This document shows, one piece after another, positions 37,049-49,835 of a stretch of 64,000 bases of DNA. The number at the start of each line of letters is the position of its first letter. Position 1 is the first letter of the stretch. The stretch spans positions 38,782,069 to 38,846,068 of the forward strand of contig NC_044552.1 in assembly GCF_007565055.1 (NCBI RefSeq), read 5' to 3'. A program made the position numbers and the translations under genes. Below the pieces are notes generated by a model. The model had not been told where the DNA came from. It saw only the letters and a list, made by a program, of their open reading frames with translations, and searched no databases. The DNA is from Rhinopithecus roxellana. Taxonomy: Eukaryota; Chordata; Mammalia; Primates; Cercopithecidae.

Positions 37049-38486
37049 ATATAACTTCACATATTATCAACTACTATGAATAAAAATGCAATATAAGATG
37101 GCAAACATCAAAATCACTCAGGACATGCTAGGTTGCAAAAGCACTCTAGAATACTGCAGATCAGAGAATCTGAAGTGATTTTTAGAATTAAGAAAGATAA
37201 ACAAGAAGCAAAAAAGTAAAATTAGTTTCTCTAAAGGTTCTTTAGAGTGTGTATACAGAAAGTGAGGTATGGTGGGGACAGTTGCAGAAGTGTGTATTTC
37301 AGGAGAAAGTGTTTGAAGCTAGGTGTTAGAAGGCCTGAATCTTATCTCTGGTTTAATTTAATTTAATCTAATAAATAGCTTGACTTAGGAAAATTACTTA
37401 AGAAGGTAAGACCTTCTCTTATCTTCCGTGTAGAATTGAGAATAAATGAGAATACGGAAAGGAAACAAATCACCAATGAAAACCAATATGCCAAAGAGAG
37501 TACTGTCGTTAACTGCTGAGTGGGGATGGATGGCATGTGTCTCCACAGCACTCGTGAATGTGGTGTTCACATGTGTGTGGCAGGTGACTGATGTTTATGC
37601 CATTCTCCCTGTATACTTCCTACTCTAGGAGCTACTACAATTCAAAGCATTGTTTGTATTCTTCTCTTTATACCTAAAGCTAATGTGGCTTTAAGTATTC
37701 CTTTATCATTTTAAATAATTCCTAAGGTGAAATATTCACTTACAATTCTTCATATAATGAATTATATTCCTGAAGTTGATCATGTCATTTGGTATAAAAT
37801 TATTTCAGAGTCATGTAGTAGACAGAAAGATGACTCGCTAAAAGGAGATTTTAAAATATACTATCTGAATTGTTTCCCTGTAAACTATTAACAATATCAA
37901 ATTATTGGAAACTGGATATATATACATTGTTATGGGTATTCTACTTACATTTAAATATATACCAAAAACTCTAGATTCAGGATGACATGCTATGAAGACA
38001 AAATCTCTATGCTTCATAAATATAAACTAGTTGTTCATTGGCATTTTAATTTACGAAGTACATTTTACATTGGAGGCAAGTCAGTTCAGCCTTTCTATAT
38101 GAAAATATAGGTGTCAATCTATGATTACTATAGAAGCAGCCCACATACCTTTTCTCTTGTTAGGAGCTGCAGCTCAAAGCCTAGGTGGCAAAGTGTCCCC
38201 ACTGCAGCTTAAAGTACCATGTCAGGTCCTCAGAGTGGACCTTAGGGAAATGAACATCAGCATCCTCAATCATGGTAAGTTTCTACCACAAGCTCCTTTT
38301 TTTTTAGCAGCTTGAGGTATGTGGGAGCCAAGACAGGGTGGCTGCATTATTGACACACACAGTCTACAAATCCATCCCATTTTAAAGAGATAATTTTTAA
38401 CTTTAAAAGGAAGATTTATGTATTATATATACTGTGAAACTGTGTCACCCTGGTCATACAATTCATGGTATAAAATAGTGTAAGCA
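37049..38486. other. Intronic sequence, nothing recognised
   Basis: No gene or repeat family was recognised. Confidence 0.45.
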
Positions 38487-38786
38487 GCCTGGGCACAGTG
38501 GCTTATGCCTGTAATCCCAGCACTTTGGAAGGCCGAGGCGGGTGGATCACCTGAGGTCAGGAGTTCAAGGCCAGCCTGGCCAACATGGTGAAATTCTACT
38601 AAAACTTACAAAAAGTAGCTGGGCATGGTGGCGGGCACCTGTAATCACAGCTACTCAGGAGACTGAGGCAGGGAGAACTGCTTGAACCTGGGAGGCGGAA
38701 GTTGCAGTGAGCTGAGATCGCACCACCGCACTCCAAAATGGGCAACAGAGCAAGACTCTGTCTAAAACAAACAAACAAAAAAAAAG
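38487..38786 (+). repeat. AluS-like element
   Basis: Full-length dimer with gtggatcacctgaggtcagg and an A-rich tail of acaaacaaac. Flanks agtgtaagca and agtgcaggca are a likely decayed target duplication. Confidence 0.95.
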
Positions 38787-40856
38787 TGCAGGCATATTCA
38801 CTCTGTAGTATGGGCAAATTCTCATAGCTGAAGATAATGGAGCAGACCTTTCCAGGTGGCGGTACCCTTCTGGGGAATAATAACACCTTGGATGCCCCTC
38901 TGGGGTGGAGTTTGTTACCAATTGCTGTTCATTTTGTTTGATTGCTCTACTAGTGGCTAACTGAATCTTCCAGGTCATGGCTCATTTATTTTCCAGATGT
39001 ATTTAAATTAAGCATTTTAAAATTGTGTCATCAGTTTTAAAAAGCCCATTCTTTATGTTTATTAGATCAAAGTTAGCTTAGGCAATATCTGAACCTAGCT
39101 TAAAGTACATTTTTATCATACACTAATACTACAGTTTTAGATTGTAAAAGTAGTAATACATAAGTACCAGGTTGGACACGGGGGAAAAGATATACATACA
39201 CACATGTATGTAAATAATGTCATCAACCAAGATGGCTCTCAAGTGATCTCTCCAGTCTATTTGAAAAACAAAAACTTTGAAGAATGAAGCAGCTGCTACT
39301 TCTTTTTGAGGAAATAATGCAGGCTTCATGATTAGGAGGTTTTCTCTTTGTATTGGATACATTTTCCTTTATGTAATTTTATTCATTACTTTTAGTTACC
39401 ATTTTAGGTTATTTCTCAAAAATCATGTTTCCCTTGCTATCTTTTAATTGCTTCTAGATTATTACCAAACACTGCCTCTTTTTTCTTCTTTTTCCCCTCC
39501 ATTGTCTCAACCTATTCGTCATTATTTGACTGTTATCGATGGATTTGATATTTTTAATCTTTCATTATAAATTGTTTTTTTTTTCAATTTCAGTTGGTTT
39601 TTAAATTCTTACTTCCAATTATCTCTTATTTTTCTCATTCATAATTTTTCATATTGATCTTCCTTTTGGCCTGTCATTTAAAACAGCTTCACCTATCATG
39701 TAAAAGAAACTTGATTTAATTATTTCTTTTCAGTTATAAGACTCTAAAAACATTCATACAAAAGGATATATTGGTTTAATCAGCAATATTAAAATCATGT
39801 TCTTATTTATGCAAGATAAACTTCAAATATTAAAAGTGCAAAGCCTCACCATTACAGAGAGCTTCTGGAGACACTTATAAAGCATGTTCTTCCTGTTACA
39901 CAGAGAATCTATCTATATAATTAACAAAAACTAATAAAAATAAAGAATGGAAAGAAAGCATTCTATTTAAACATAAGGAAAAAAGATAATATAGACAAAA
40001 TCATGACTTTTATGAATAGTAAAATCCACTCTTAGGTAAAAATGTATACTATGTAACACTTATTATTTATTTTTTCATTTGTTTATGTATAATGTTACAC
40101 ATATGTATTTTCATTAGCTTGTTAAAACAGAATACCAAAAAAGTAAATCTGACTATTCCTCAGTTATGTATATCAAACTCTACTTTCTGTTGAACTAGTT
40201 CCTTATAGAGTAGGACTTGAAGAAATTTCTCTTAACACAAGTAAGATTTTTTTTTTTAAAGGGCCATAAGATGAGCATTTAATTAAAACACACACATCTG
40301 CACACACTTTCTTTAGGCTGCTGAAATATCAGGTCTTCAATTCCCCATTAAAACAACACAAAACCCTGATTATAAGTTTTCAAATCATTTGAAGATGTAA
40401 AAGGCTGTCTACATTTCAGCTTAGTTCAAAGCCAGTAAAGAAATATCTCTTCTTCTTCCAACTAAAAGCATGTTTAGGAGAAGGATATCTGATAGAAGTG
40501 GTAATGCCATTCTAACCAATTTTAAAATATAAAATGCTACTAGCAATATTTGGATACATATAATTTCAGAATAACGTTTTATAAACTTAAGCTTTGAAAA
40601 ATAGAAACTATAAACCCCAACAAAAAAACTTAATTTGTAATTGAAAGAAAATAATATTTTGTAGAAAAAAGTGTCCTTCCAAAAAGAGACGAAAATGACT
40701 TTCATTTCCCAAGAGAATTATGCCACTTTTATACAACAAAATTACAGTCACCACAAATTGCTTTCAACAATTCCAATGCTTCTTCATTTGACCACTTGAA
40801 AATCAAAATTCTTTCATATTATAAATATAACTTTTTATAACTCTGTTATTACGTAC
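38787..40856. other. AT-rich intronic sequence downstream of the SUPT3H exon
   Basis: No gene or named repeat was recognised. The minus-strand frames at 39129-39362 and 40421-40705 have no recognised homology. Confidence 0.45.
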
Positions 40857-40967
40857 TGTGAATGGGGAAAGCGGGCCAATCTTGTGGCTGTAGCGTCGAA
40901 TGGCCTCTCTGATGTGGCAGGGCTGGATGGCATCGCTGTGAGCCTCAACACCACAGGCTGCAGTGCT
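40857..40967 (-). CDS. SUPT3H: SUPT3H coding exon near the C terminus
   Basis: This 111-bp minus-strand exon encodes 37 codons in phase 0, beginning STAACGVEAHSDAIQPCHIR and ending EAIRRYSHKIGPLSPFT. The acceptor is tctgtcgcag behind a T-rich tract (40968 upward), and the donor is gtacgt at 40856-40851. The sequence continues the HNSAE end of the 61504-61611 exon and matches the SPT3 C-terminal region. A shifted donor one step later (gtaata) would change the last residues and fits the known protein less well. From memory about a dozen residues remain, so a further coding exon must lie at lower coordinates. I searched 1-40856 by eye for it and found none. A minus-strand open frame spans this exon (40835-41083) but is a different, spurious frame. 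Confidence 0.94.
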
Positions 40968-41767
40968 CTGCGACAGAAAAACACATAAATTGTTACTAAA
41001 TCAAAAACACACAACAGAACTACAGTGTATATATATGAAAATAAACCTTTACAAAAGAGACCGGTTTTCCCCTTAGGATGCACATCACTACTGCCATATA
41101 CTACATCTAAAAAAGAATTCCATTAACAAATCAAAGATGACTTTTACATGACCCCTTCCAAGCAGATCTACCAAATGCAATTTTTATGCCCACAATATTT
41201 CACCTAAGTCTGCATGTCAAGACACAGGAGAATACAGCCACTTGCCTGCAGATAAAAAGTGTCATGAAAGCTTACTGAAAGAACCACAGGAAGTTATTAT
41301 TATTATTATTTTTTTAAAAATATGTTAACATTTACTATTATAAATGTTTCTTAGGAGCTTCTTTGGCACATTTCTGAAATAACTTGAGGGTCATCAACTT
41401 AAAATGAAAAACGTTAAATTGCTATACATTTATTTATCATACCTGGGATTGTCATAAGACCATTTCAACTTGGTTTCTAATTTTCTAGGTATCTCAGGAC
41501 AAAACAAAAATGAAACCAGCAACTTTCTGTTTTAATTTGCCACATCTGTAAAAGGCAGGTTTGCAAGCACAAAAAAAATACAAGAAAGATAAGGATTATT
41601 CGCGATGAGAGTGTGAATACAAACTTAAGAAATTATAGATGTGTATACGTGTGTTCAGCATGATTTTTCAAAATAACTTATAAGGCTAAACCCTAGCCCT
41701 ATTATGAGCTGGATACATATAATTTCAGAATAACATATCAGAGCTGATTATGTATCAGCTCTAACAA

Positions 41768-41908
41768 GATACATAATATCTCAGGTCTCAGTTTCCTCAC
41801 CTGTAAATTGGGAAAACAATTATAATTGCTTGTAGGACTGTTGTGAAAATTAAGTAAGTTGAAATACATAAACCACTTAGAACAATGCCTGACACATGCT
41901 AGGAAATT
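41768..41908 (+). repeat. MIR SINE fragment
   Basis: ctcagtttcctcacctgtaa, ttgtgaaaattaagtaagtt and aacaatgcctgacacatgct follow the MIR 3' half. Confidence 0.8.
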
Positions 41909-42175
41909 GTTTTATTTTTATAAAGAGATGATGTTTCCTTTTGTCACCTAGGCTGGAGTGCAGTGGTGTGATCACAGCTCACTGAAGCCTCAAACTCCTG
42001 GGCTCAAGTGATCTCTGGCCTTAGCCTCTGAAGTAGCTGACACTAAACGCAAGTGTCACCACATCTGGCTACTAAAAAAGAAGATTAATTTCTTTATAGA
42101 TATGGTCTTGCTATGATGCCCAGGGTGGTCTTGAACTGCTGGGCTCAAGTGATCCTCCTGACTCAGCCTCCTGGG
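41909..42175 (-). repeat. AluJ-like element, truncated
   Basis: Minus-strand, diverged: gtcacctaggctggagtgca, caaactcctgggctcaagtg twice (both arms), then ctcagcctcctggg. It ends before the start of the left arm. Confidence 0.9.
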
Positions 42176-42394
42176 TAATGTTAGCTAGTACTAGTATTAG
42201 GTTATTCAAATTCAGTGTTAAAAATGGGACCTCTTCAAAGTATAGTGGGTAGCAGATGGCAGGTCATCAACATTAAAGAATCAACTTGCATATTACTATA
42301 ACTGGGGTCTAGAAGTCATTTGTAGCCACACAATTAATATTATTTGTTTTTCTGATCATTACTATACTTTTTTGATAATTAATACATTTTTTAC

Positions 42395-42750
42395 ACTCAT
42401 AATTCTTTGTAGGGAATATAACTCTATAGATAGCAACCTCTATGGATATCAATTTGGCAAAATCTTATCAAAATGAAAAAGAACGACCTCTTTGACTCAG
42501 CACACTCACCTGTAAGAATTTATCCTACAGATATATTGCACAGGTACAAAATAATATATATACATAAGGATATTTACTGTAGTACTAAATGTTCATCAAT
42601 GAGGGACTGGTTAAATAAATTATGATACATCCATTCAAAGAAACAGAAACCAAAGCAACCACTGGAAAGAACGAGGCAGTTCCCTACAAACTCCTATGGA
42701 GTTATCTCTAAGATATTATATGAAACACTGATCAAAAACTGAAGTAGGAG
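42395..42750 (+). mobile_element. Old L1M (L1ME-type) fragment
   Basis: atttatcctacagatatatt, gttcatcaatgagggactgg and ttaaataaattatgatacat match the L1ME ORF2 end. It is cut off by the LTR that follows. Confidence 0.7.
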
Positions 42751-42752
42751 GT

Positions 42753-43118
42753 TTATTATGGTAAGTCTTTGTGTTCCCCTAAAATTTGTACGTTGAAATC
42801 CAAGCCCACAAAGTGACGGTATTAGGATAAGAAGCCTCTGGGAATTGATTTATCCATGAGGGAGGAGCTCTCATGAATGGAATTAGTCCCCTTATAAAAG
42901 AAACCAGGGAAAGACCACTCACCCCTTCTGCCATGTGAGGTTTGGGTGAACAGATGACTGCCTATGAACAAGGAAGTGGGCCTTCACAAAACACTGAATT
43001 TGCCAATGTCTTGATCTTGGACTTCCTAGCCTCCAGAACTGTAAGAAATACATTCCTACTGTTTATAAGCCAACCGGTTTACAGGATTTTGTTATAGCAG
43101 CCCAAATGGACTAAGGCA
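42753..43118 (+). mobile_element. MLT1-like solo LTR (ERVL-MaLR)
   Basis: The unit has the same architecture as 14143-14536: ttgtacgttgaaatccaagc, ggagctctcatgaatggaat, cccttctgccatgtgaggtt, tagcctccagaactgtaaga, and tagcagcccaaatggactaa at the end. It is noncoding and diverged. Confidence 0.75.
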
Positions 43119-44564
43119 GAAGCGTAAGTTAGAAAAACTTTGTGACTGCCATTTGTAAGATACAGAGACACATAAGCCAGCCTGGTTGAATCATGCTATT
43201 TTTGCCAAAAGGTGACATTAACTTATATTAAAATAAAAACATTGAATTTTGTGAAAAATGTCATTAGAGTTTCCGTTTTGCCAATTTCAGGTTTATCTGC
43301 CATAATTCAGCAACTGTTAACATTAGCATAATGAAGCTACTAGGTGCACTTTTATACTTTCTTGATCTGCTCATTGAGTTCTCTGGAAGCAAGCCTTTAA
43401 ATGTTATAATCCCAGTTTTTTTTTTCCACCTCAACAAATATCTTCACATTCTCTTCGTCTGTCAACATCTAGTCCTTTATCAAGGTGCTAATAATCTGTT
43501 TGAATTAAAAATGTATCCCAAGTTTAGACTTTTTAATATAGCAGTGGTTCTAGCATAATATTCTTCAAAACTGTTTCAGAAGAATTAACATAAAATGTAC
43601 ATATTTGTTATTAATAATCTTATATCAGCTATAAACACATGTGAAGAGCATTATACATCAATTCATCTTTAACATCCTGATTAGGCCCAAATTTTAGGAT
43701 ATTCTTTAAATTTTCAAAAACTAAACCCAAATATTTGACAAAATACTGAGTCCTGTTTATAAAGTGTTTGCAGAAATCTCTCTGGGAACTAAACTCTATA
43801 TTTCTTTAAGAAAAGCACTAGCTGTTTGGAAAAGTTCTCCATATGTCAGGTCCTCTTCCTCTTGGCTGCATTCACACTCTATTCTTGTATCTTTCCATTT
43901 TTGTATTCATAGCTCTTCAACTAGAAACTGATGCTGGGTATCAGAAGTTGAAATAGCATACGGAGTTCTACATCTTTTCTGGATTTGACTATTGTCTCTC
44001 TGTTTTTCTTTGCTGGTTTACAATGAACAAAATCTCTTAGCAGTTTAAACTCTCAACTGTGGTACAGGAAGTTATACTGAAACTTAGGTTGCCCCAGGAT
44101 CTCTCACTGAGCCTTTTCCTCCCAACTTAAAAGTTCTTGGCAGGGTAAGTGTCCTATCCTTTCTCAGCCTTCCCCTTACCAGAGTCAGTGTTTAAGAAGG
44201 ATCTAGAATTTCATTCAATTGCATCTTATTCTTTCCACATCTATAATGGCAAACTAGATCTTTTGCTAAATGTAAAATCTTCAATAATTATAGAGAAGTA
44301 ACACTCACCTCAGACTAGAGCAACTGAAAGGCTAGTACTACTATTATTCACATTTTGCAGACCACAAAAGTTGATGTGATCTGGCCAAGGAAGTATCATC
44401 TTTCTCCTGTTACACATATAGCTCCTCCAAAGTTTCATCCTTATGGAGAATGTTTTTCACATGAAGGTGGGCCATTCATTGGCCAAAGGATATAGTGTAG
44501 GACATATGTAATTTTCTCATTTAAAAGTTTGAGATGGTAACTGTTAAAATGTAGTTCTTACATA
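43119..44564. other. Intronic sequence, nothing recognised
   Basis: An unsupported open frame lies at 43331-43558. No repeat was named. Confidence 0.45.
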
Positions 44565-44907
44565 ACTAGAAAAAGCTTTTATTTGTATAAATGTGTACAG
44601 TACAAGTGTGATTAAGTTACATGCACAGATTACAGAGTGGTAAAGTTAGAGCTTTTAGGATATCTATTTCCTGAGTAACATAGTTACCCATTAAGTAATT
44701 TCTCATCATCTACCCCTACTTACTCCCAACGTTCCAAATCTCCATTGTCTATCACTCCACACTCTACCTCTGTGTATACACATTATTTAGCTCTCACTTA
44801 TAAGTAAGAACATGCAATTTTGACTTTGTTTCTGAGCTGTTTCACATAAGATAATTGCCTCTAGTTCCATCCATGTTGTTGTAAAAAATATTATTTCATT
44901 CCTTATT

Positions 44908-45252
44908 TCTTTTTTGAGACAGCATCTTGCTGTGTCCCCCAGGCTGGAGTACAGTGGTGCGATCTCGACTCATTGCAACCTCTGTCATGCTTAAGTCACC
45001 CAAATAGCTGGGACTACAGGCACACCCGCTGCGCCTGGCTAATGGCCCAAAATTTACAGTTGGCTGTAAAATAAGGTTTTATTTCTGGGTTACCTATGCT
45101 CCTCCATTGAACTATGTGTCTATTTTTATATCAGTAGAGTCAGGGTTTTGCCACTTTAGCCAGGATGGTATCAAATTCCTGACCTCAGGTGATCCACCTG
45201 CCTCGGCTTCCCAAAGTTCTGGAATTACAGGCATGAGCCACTGCACCTGACC
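44908..45252 (-). repeat. Alu containing an L1-derived internal patch
   Basis: A minus-strand Alu runs from ttttttgagacagcatcttg to gagccactgcacctgacc. Its mid-element linker (normally ttttgtatttttagtagaga) is replaced by about 90 bp (45047-45137) that aligns to the L1 sequence at 46676-46763 in the same orientation. Confidence 0.93.
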
Positions 45253-45495
45253 CATTCTTTTCCATTTCTGAATATTACTCCATTGTGTATACATGCCACA
45301 TTCTCTTTACCTATTCATCTGTTGATGGAAACTTAGGTTGACTGCATCTTTGCTAAAGTAAATAGGGGTGCAAATAAACATATGAGAGGAGGTATCTTTT
45401 TGATGTAATGATTTCTTTTCCTTTGACTAGATACCCGGCAATGAGATTGCTGGAGTGAATGATAGTTCTATCTTCAGTTCAGAAATAGCTATACT

Positions 45496-45810
45496 GGCTG
45501 AGTGCAGTGGCTCATGCCTGTAATCCCAGCACTTTGGGAGGCCGAGGCGGGTGGATCACGAGAGGTCAAGTGTTTGAGACGAGCCTGGCCAATGTGGTGA
45601 AACCCTGTCTCTACTAAAAATATTAAAATTAGCCAGGTGTGGTGGCGCTTGCCTGTAATCCCAGCTACTCGGGAGACTGAGGCAAGGGAATCGCTTGAAC
45701 CTGGGAGGTGGAGGTTGCAGTGAGCCGAGATCACACCACTGCCCTTCAGCCTGGGTAACACAGCGAGACATCATCTCAAAAACAAAACAACAACAACAAC
45801 AACAACAAAA
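45496..45810 (+). repeat. AluS-like element with (CAA)n tail
   Basis: Full-length dimer in plus orientation inserted in the minus-strand L1. The tail has become about seven CAA units (45788-45808). Confidence 0.95.
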
Positions 45811-45842
45811 ATTCCATACTGTTTTCAATAGAAGTTGTACTA

Positions 45843-48800
45843 ATTTACACTCCCAACAACAGTTTACATGAGTTCTCTTTTCTCCATATCCTCACCAACA
45901 TGTTATTTTCTCTTTAATAATAGCCATTCTGATTGGTGTAAAATAGCTCATTGTGGTTTTAATTTGCATTTCTCTGATGATTAGCGATGCTGAGCATTTC
46001 TTTACATGTCTGTTGGCCATCGGTATGTCTTATTTTAAAAAATGCCTATTCATGTCCTTTGACTAGTTTTTAAACGGGATTACTTGGTGTTTCTTTTTGT
46101 TGTTGTTGCTGCTTAGCTGTTTGAGTTCCTTATAAATTCTGGCTGTTAGTCCCCTGTTGGATGCATACTTTGCAAATGTTTTCTCCCATTCTGCAGGTTC
46201 TTTGCTCACTATCTTTTTTTTTTTTTTTTTGAGGCGGAGTCTCACTCTGTAGCCCAGGCTGGAGTGCAGTGGTGTAATCTCAGCTTACTGCAACGTCTGC
46301 CTCCTGGGTTCAGGCGATTCTCCTGCCTCAGCCTCCTATCACTATCTTATTTCTTTTACCACACAGTAGTAGCTTTTTAGGTTAAGTCCTGTTGTCTGTT
46401 TTTCTTTTTTCTTTTTTTAACCTGTGCTTTTGAGGTCTTAGTCATGAATTCTTCACCTAGACCAATGTCCAGAAGAGTTTTCCCCAGGTTTATGTTGAGT
46501 ATTTTTTTATAGTTTCAGGTCTTACCTTTGAGTCTTTATTCCATCTCGAGTTGCTTTTTGTATATGGTAAGAGATAGGGGACCAGTTTCATTCTTCTGCA
46601 TATGCTGATCCAATTTCCCAGCTCTTTTTTCTGAAGAGGGTGTCCTTTCTTCAGTGTATGTTTTCGTTAACTTAGGCAAAATTTAGTTGGCTGTAAAATA
46701 TGGTTTTATTTCTGGGTTACCTACTCTCCTCCATTGATCTATGCGTCTATTTTTACATCAGTACCATGCTATTTTGTTACTATGGCCTCATAGTATAATC
46801 TGAAGTCAGGAAATGTAATGTCTTCAGCTTTGTTGTTTCTGCTTAAGATTGTTTTGCCTATTTGAGCACTTTTTTCGTTCTATATGAATTTTAGGATTTT
46901 TTTTTCTAATTCTGTAAAAGATGGGGTTGGTATTTTGATAGAGATTACACTGGATCTGTACAATGCTTTGGGCAGTATAATCATTTTAATGACATTAATT
47001 CTTCTGATCCGTAAGCATGGGATGGTTTTCCATTTGTCAGTATCCTCTACAATTACTTTCATCGCTGGTTTGTAGTTTTCTTTGTAGAGATCTTTCATTT
47101 CGTTGGTTAAATATTACTAAATATTTTGTTATTTTATTTATAGTACTTTAAATGGGATTGCCTTCTTGATTTCTTTCTCAGCTAGATTATCGGTGAACAT
47201 AAACACTACTGATTTTTGTACAATGATTTTGCATATTCAAACTGAATTCATTTATCAAATCTGAAAGTTTTTTGGTGGAATCTTTAGGTTTTTCTACACA
47301 TAAGATCATATAATCAGCAAACAGGAGTAATTTTACTTCCTCTTTTCCAATCTGGATAACTTTTATTTCTGTCTCCTGCTTTATTGTTCTGGTTAGGACT
47401 TCCAGTACTGTGTTGAATAGGAGTGGTTAAAGTGGGCATCATTGTCTTGTTACAGTTCTTTGAGGTAATGCTTTCAACTTTTTCCACTTCAGTAAGATGT
47501 TGGCTGTGGGTTTGTAGTATATGGCCTTTATTATTGTGAGGTATATTCCTTTTATGCCTAGTTTGTTGAGGGTTTTTATAATGCAGGGATGCTGAATTGT
47601 ATCAAGTGCTTTTTTGTACCTATTGAGATAATCATGATTTTTGTCTTTCATTCTGTTTATGTAATGTATTGTATTTATTGATTTGGGTATGTTGAACCAT
47701 CCTTGCATCCCTGGTATAAAACTCACTCGATCATAGTAATTATCTTTTTGATATGCTAGTAGATTTGGTTTGTTAGCGTTTTGTTGAGGATTTTGGAGTC
47801 TGTGTTCATTAGGGATATTGGTCTGTAGTTTTCTGTTTTTGTTGTGTCCTTGCCTGGTTTTGGTATCAGGATGGTAATGACCTCATATAATTATTTATGA
47901 AGAATTCCCTACTCCTTAATTTTTTGGGGCAGGTTCAGGAGGACTGGTATTAGCTCTTCTTTGTACACATTTGGCTGTGAATCCATCTGGTCCTGAGCTC
48001 TTTTTTGTTGGGAGATTTTTAAATTACTGATTCAGTCTTGCTACTTGTTATTGGTCTATTCAGGATTTCTGTTTCTTCTGGGTTCAATATTGGGAGGTTG
48101 TATGTTTCCAGGAATTTATCCATTTCTTCTAGGTTTTCTAGTTTGTGAGTGTATAGTTGCTCATAATAGTCTGTGACAATCTTTTGTATGTTTGTGGTAT
48201 CAGTTGTAATATCTCCTTGTTCATTTCTGGTTTTATTTGGATCCTCTCTCTTCCTGGTTAATCTTGCTAGCAATTTACCAATTTTGTTTATCTTTTTGAA
48301 GAACCAACTTTTAATTTCCTTAATCTTTTGTATTTTTTGTCTTTATTTTTATTTAGTTCTGCTCAGGTCTTTGTTATTTCTTTTCTTCCGATAATTCTGG
48401 GTTTGGTATTTTCTTGCTTTCTAATTCCTTGAGACAGAATGATAGGTCATCAATTTGGGATCTTTCTGCTTTTTTGATATAAAAGCATTTAATGCTACAA
48501 ACTTCCCTGTAGCACTGCTTCTGCTGTATACCACAGGTTTCGGTGTGTTGTATTTCCACTTTCATTTGTTTTAAAAAATCTTTTAATGTGTCTTAATTTC
48601 TTCACTAATCCCATAATTCCAGAGCCTGTTGTTTAATTTCCATGTATTTTTATGCTTTCTGAAGTTCCTCTTGTTAGTGGTTACAGATTTATTCCACTGT
48701 GGTCTGAGAAGATACTTGATTTTAAAAATCTCTTAAGACTTGTTTAGTGGCCTAAGATGTGATATCCATCTTGGTGAATGTTCCATGTGCTGATAAGAAG

Positions 48801-49060
48801 AATGCATATTCTGTAGTTGTTGGTAGAATGTTCTGTAAATGATTGTTGAAGTCCGTTTGGTCTAAAGTCCAATTTAAGTCCAATATGTCTTTGCTGACTT
48901 TCTGTTTCAACCATCTGACTAATGCTGTCAGTGGGGTGTTGAAGTTGCCCATTATTACTGTATTGCTGTCTATCTCTTTAGGTCTAGTAATATGTCTATA
49001 TTTGTTTAAGTCTAGTAATATTTGTTTCTTGAATCTGAGCCTTCCGGTGTTGGGTGCATA
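45843..49060 (-). pseudogene. L1 ORF2 pseudogene on the minus strand
   Basis: Pieces in several frames show ORF2p. At 48752-48952 the endonuclease GNFNTPL replaces the usual GDFN, losing a catalytic Asp. The RT region lies at 47439-47726 (FIPGMQGWFNIPKSIN). The catalytic FADD reads FADY at 47321-47307. Further segments lie at 46880-47098 (KDLYKENYKP) and 46063-46245 (ARIYKELKQ). Frameshifts and stops are frequent, so it is dead. Confidence 0.9.
46216..46337 (-). repeat. 5'-truncated Alu with target-site duplication
   Basis: Only the right arm is present, from an 18-nt T run to gcctcagcctcct. tcactatctt occurs at 46206-46215 and 46339-46348. Confidence 0.95.
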
Positions 49061-49835
49061 TATACTTAGAATTGTTTTAGCCTCTTGCTAAATTGATTCC
49101 CTTATTATTATGTAATGACCTTGTCTTTTTTTCTGTTTTTGATATAAACTCTGTGTTATCTAAGTATAACTACTGCTGTTCACTTTTGCTTTCTATCTGC
49201 ACGAAATATCTTTTTCCTCCATTTCACTTTCAGTCCATATATGTCTTTACAGGTAAAGTGAGTTTTTGTAAGCAACATATAGTTAAATGATTTTTTTTTT
49301 CTATCCATTCTGCCAATCTATATTTTTTAAGTAGAGCATTTAATCTGTTTATGTCAAGGTTAATATTGATATGTGAGGTTTTGCTTCTGTGATATTGTTA
49401 ATTATTTTCTAGTTGTTTGACAAATTCTTTGTTTCTTTTTGTCTTTGTTATTTGGTGGAATTCTGCCAAATTGCCATTTGATTTGTTTCTCTTCCTTCTT
49501 GTGTGATATTTTATAAGGCCTGTGAATTATACTTTTGTGTCTTTGTATGATGGTGAATATTAACCTTTTGTTTCCATGTTTAGGACTCCTTTGAGCATTT
49601 TGTGTAAGGTCAGACTAGTGTGATGAAGTCCCTCAGTGTTTGCTTAACTGGGAAAAGCTATTTCTCCTTCATTTATGAAGCTTAATCTTACTGTATACAA
49701 AATTCTTGGCTGACAGTTTTTTCTTCTTTCAGTACTTTGAAAATGCCATCCCATTATTTCCTAGCCTGCCTGTAAGGTTTTGCTGAGAAGTCTGCTGTTA
49801 GTCTGATGGGGTTTTCTTTACAGGTGACTAAAAAA

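Larger units (their letters stand above)
1..40856 (-). other. SUPT3H: Probable downstream SUPT3H intron
   Basis: The exon at 40857-40967 ends in a splice donor in an open frame, so transcription should continue toward base 1 until the last exon. No candidate for the short C-terminal coding piece was seen in this span. The only near match to its expected codons was inside L1 ORF2. I infer that the whole stretch is one intron, but a noncoding or very small exon could have been missed. Confidence 0.6.
44565..49835 (-). mobile_element. 5'-truncated L1 (L1PB/L1MA-like age) carrying three Alus
   Basis: Reading minus, the element runs from within ORF1 (gttagtctgatggggttttc, 49797-49816) through all of ORF2 to the 3'UTR ending near 44565. 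The 3'UTR is of the older type (agttccatccatgttgttgt at 44863). It lacks the 5'UTR and the ORF1 start. It points in the same direction as SUPT3H. Alus at 44908-45252, 45496-45810 and 46216-46337 interrupt it. Confidence 0.93.

Noticed and set aside
40835..41083. 82-codon minus-strand frame over the SUPT3H exon
   Set aside because: The true exon frame is different and reads SPT3; this frame runs on through the intron.
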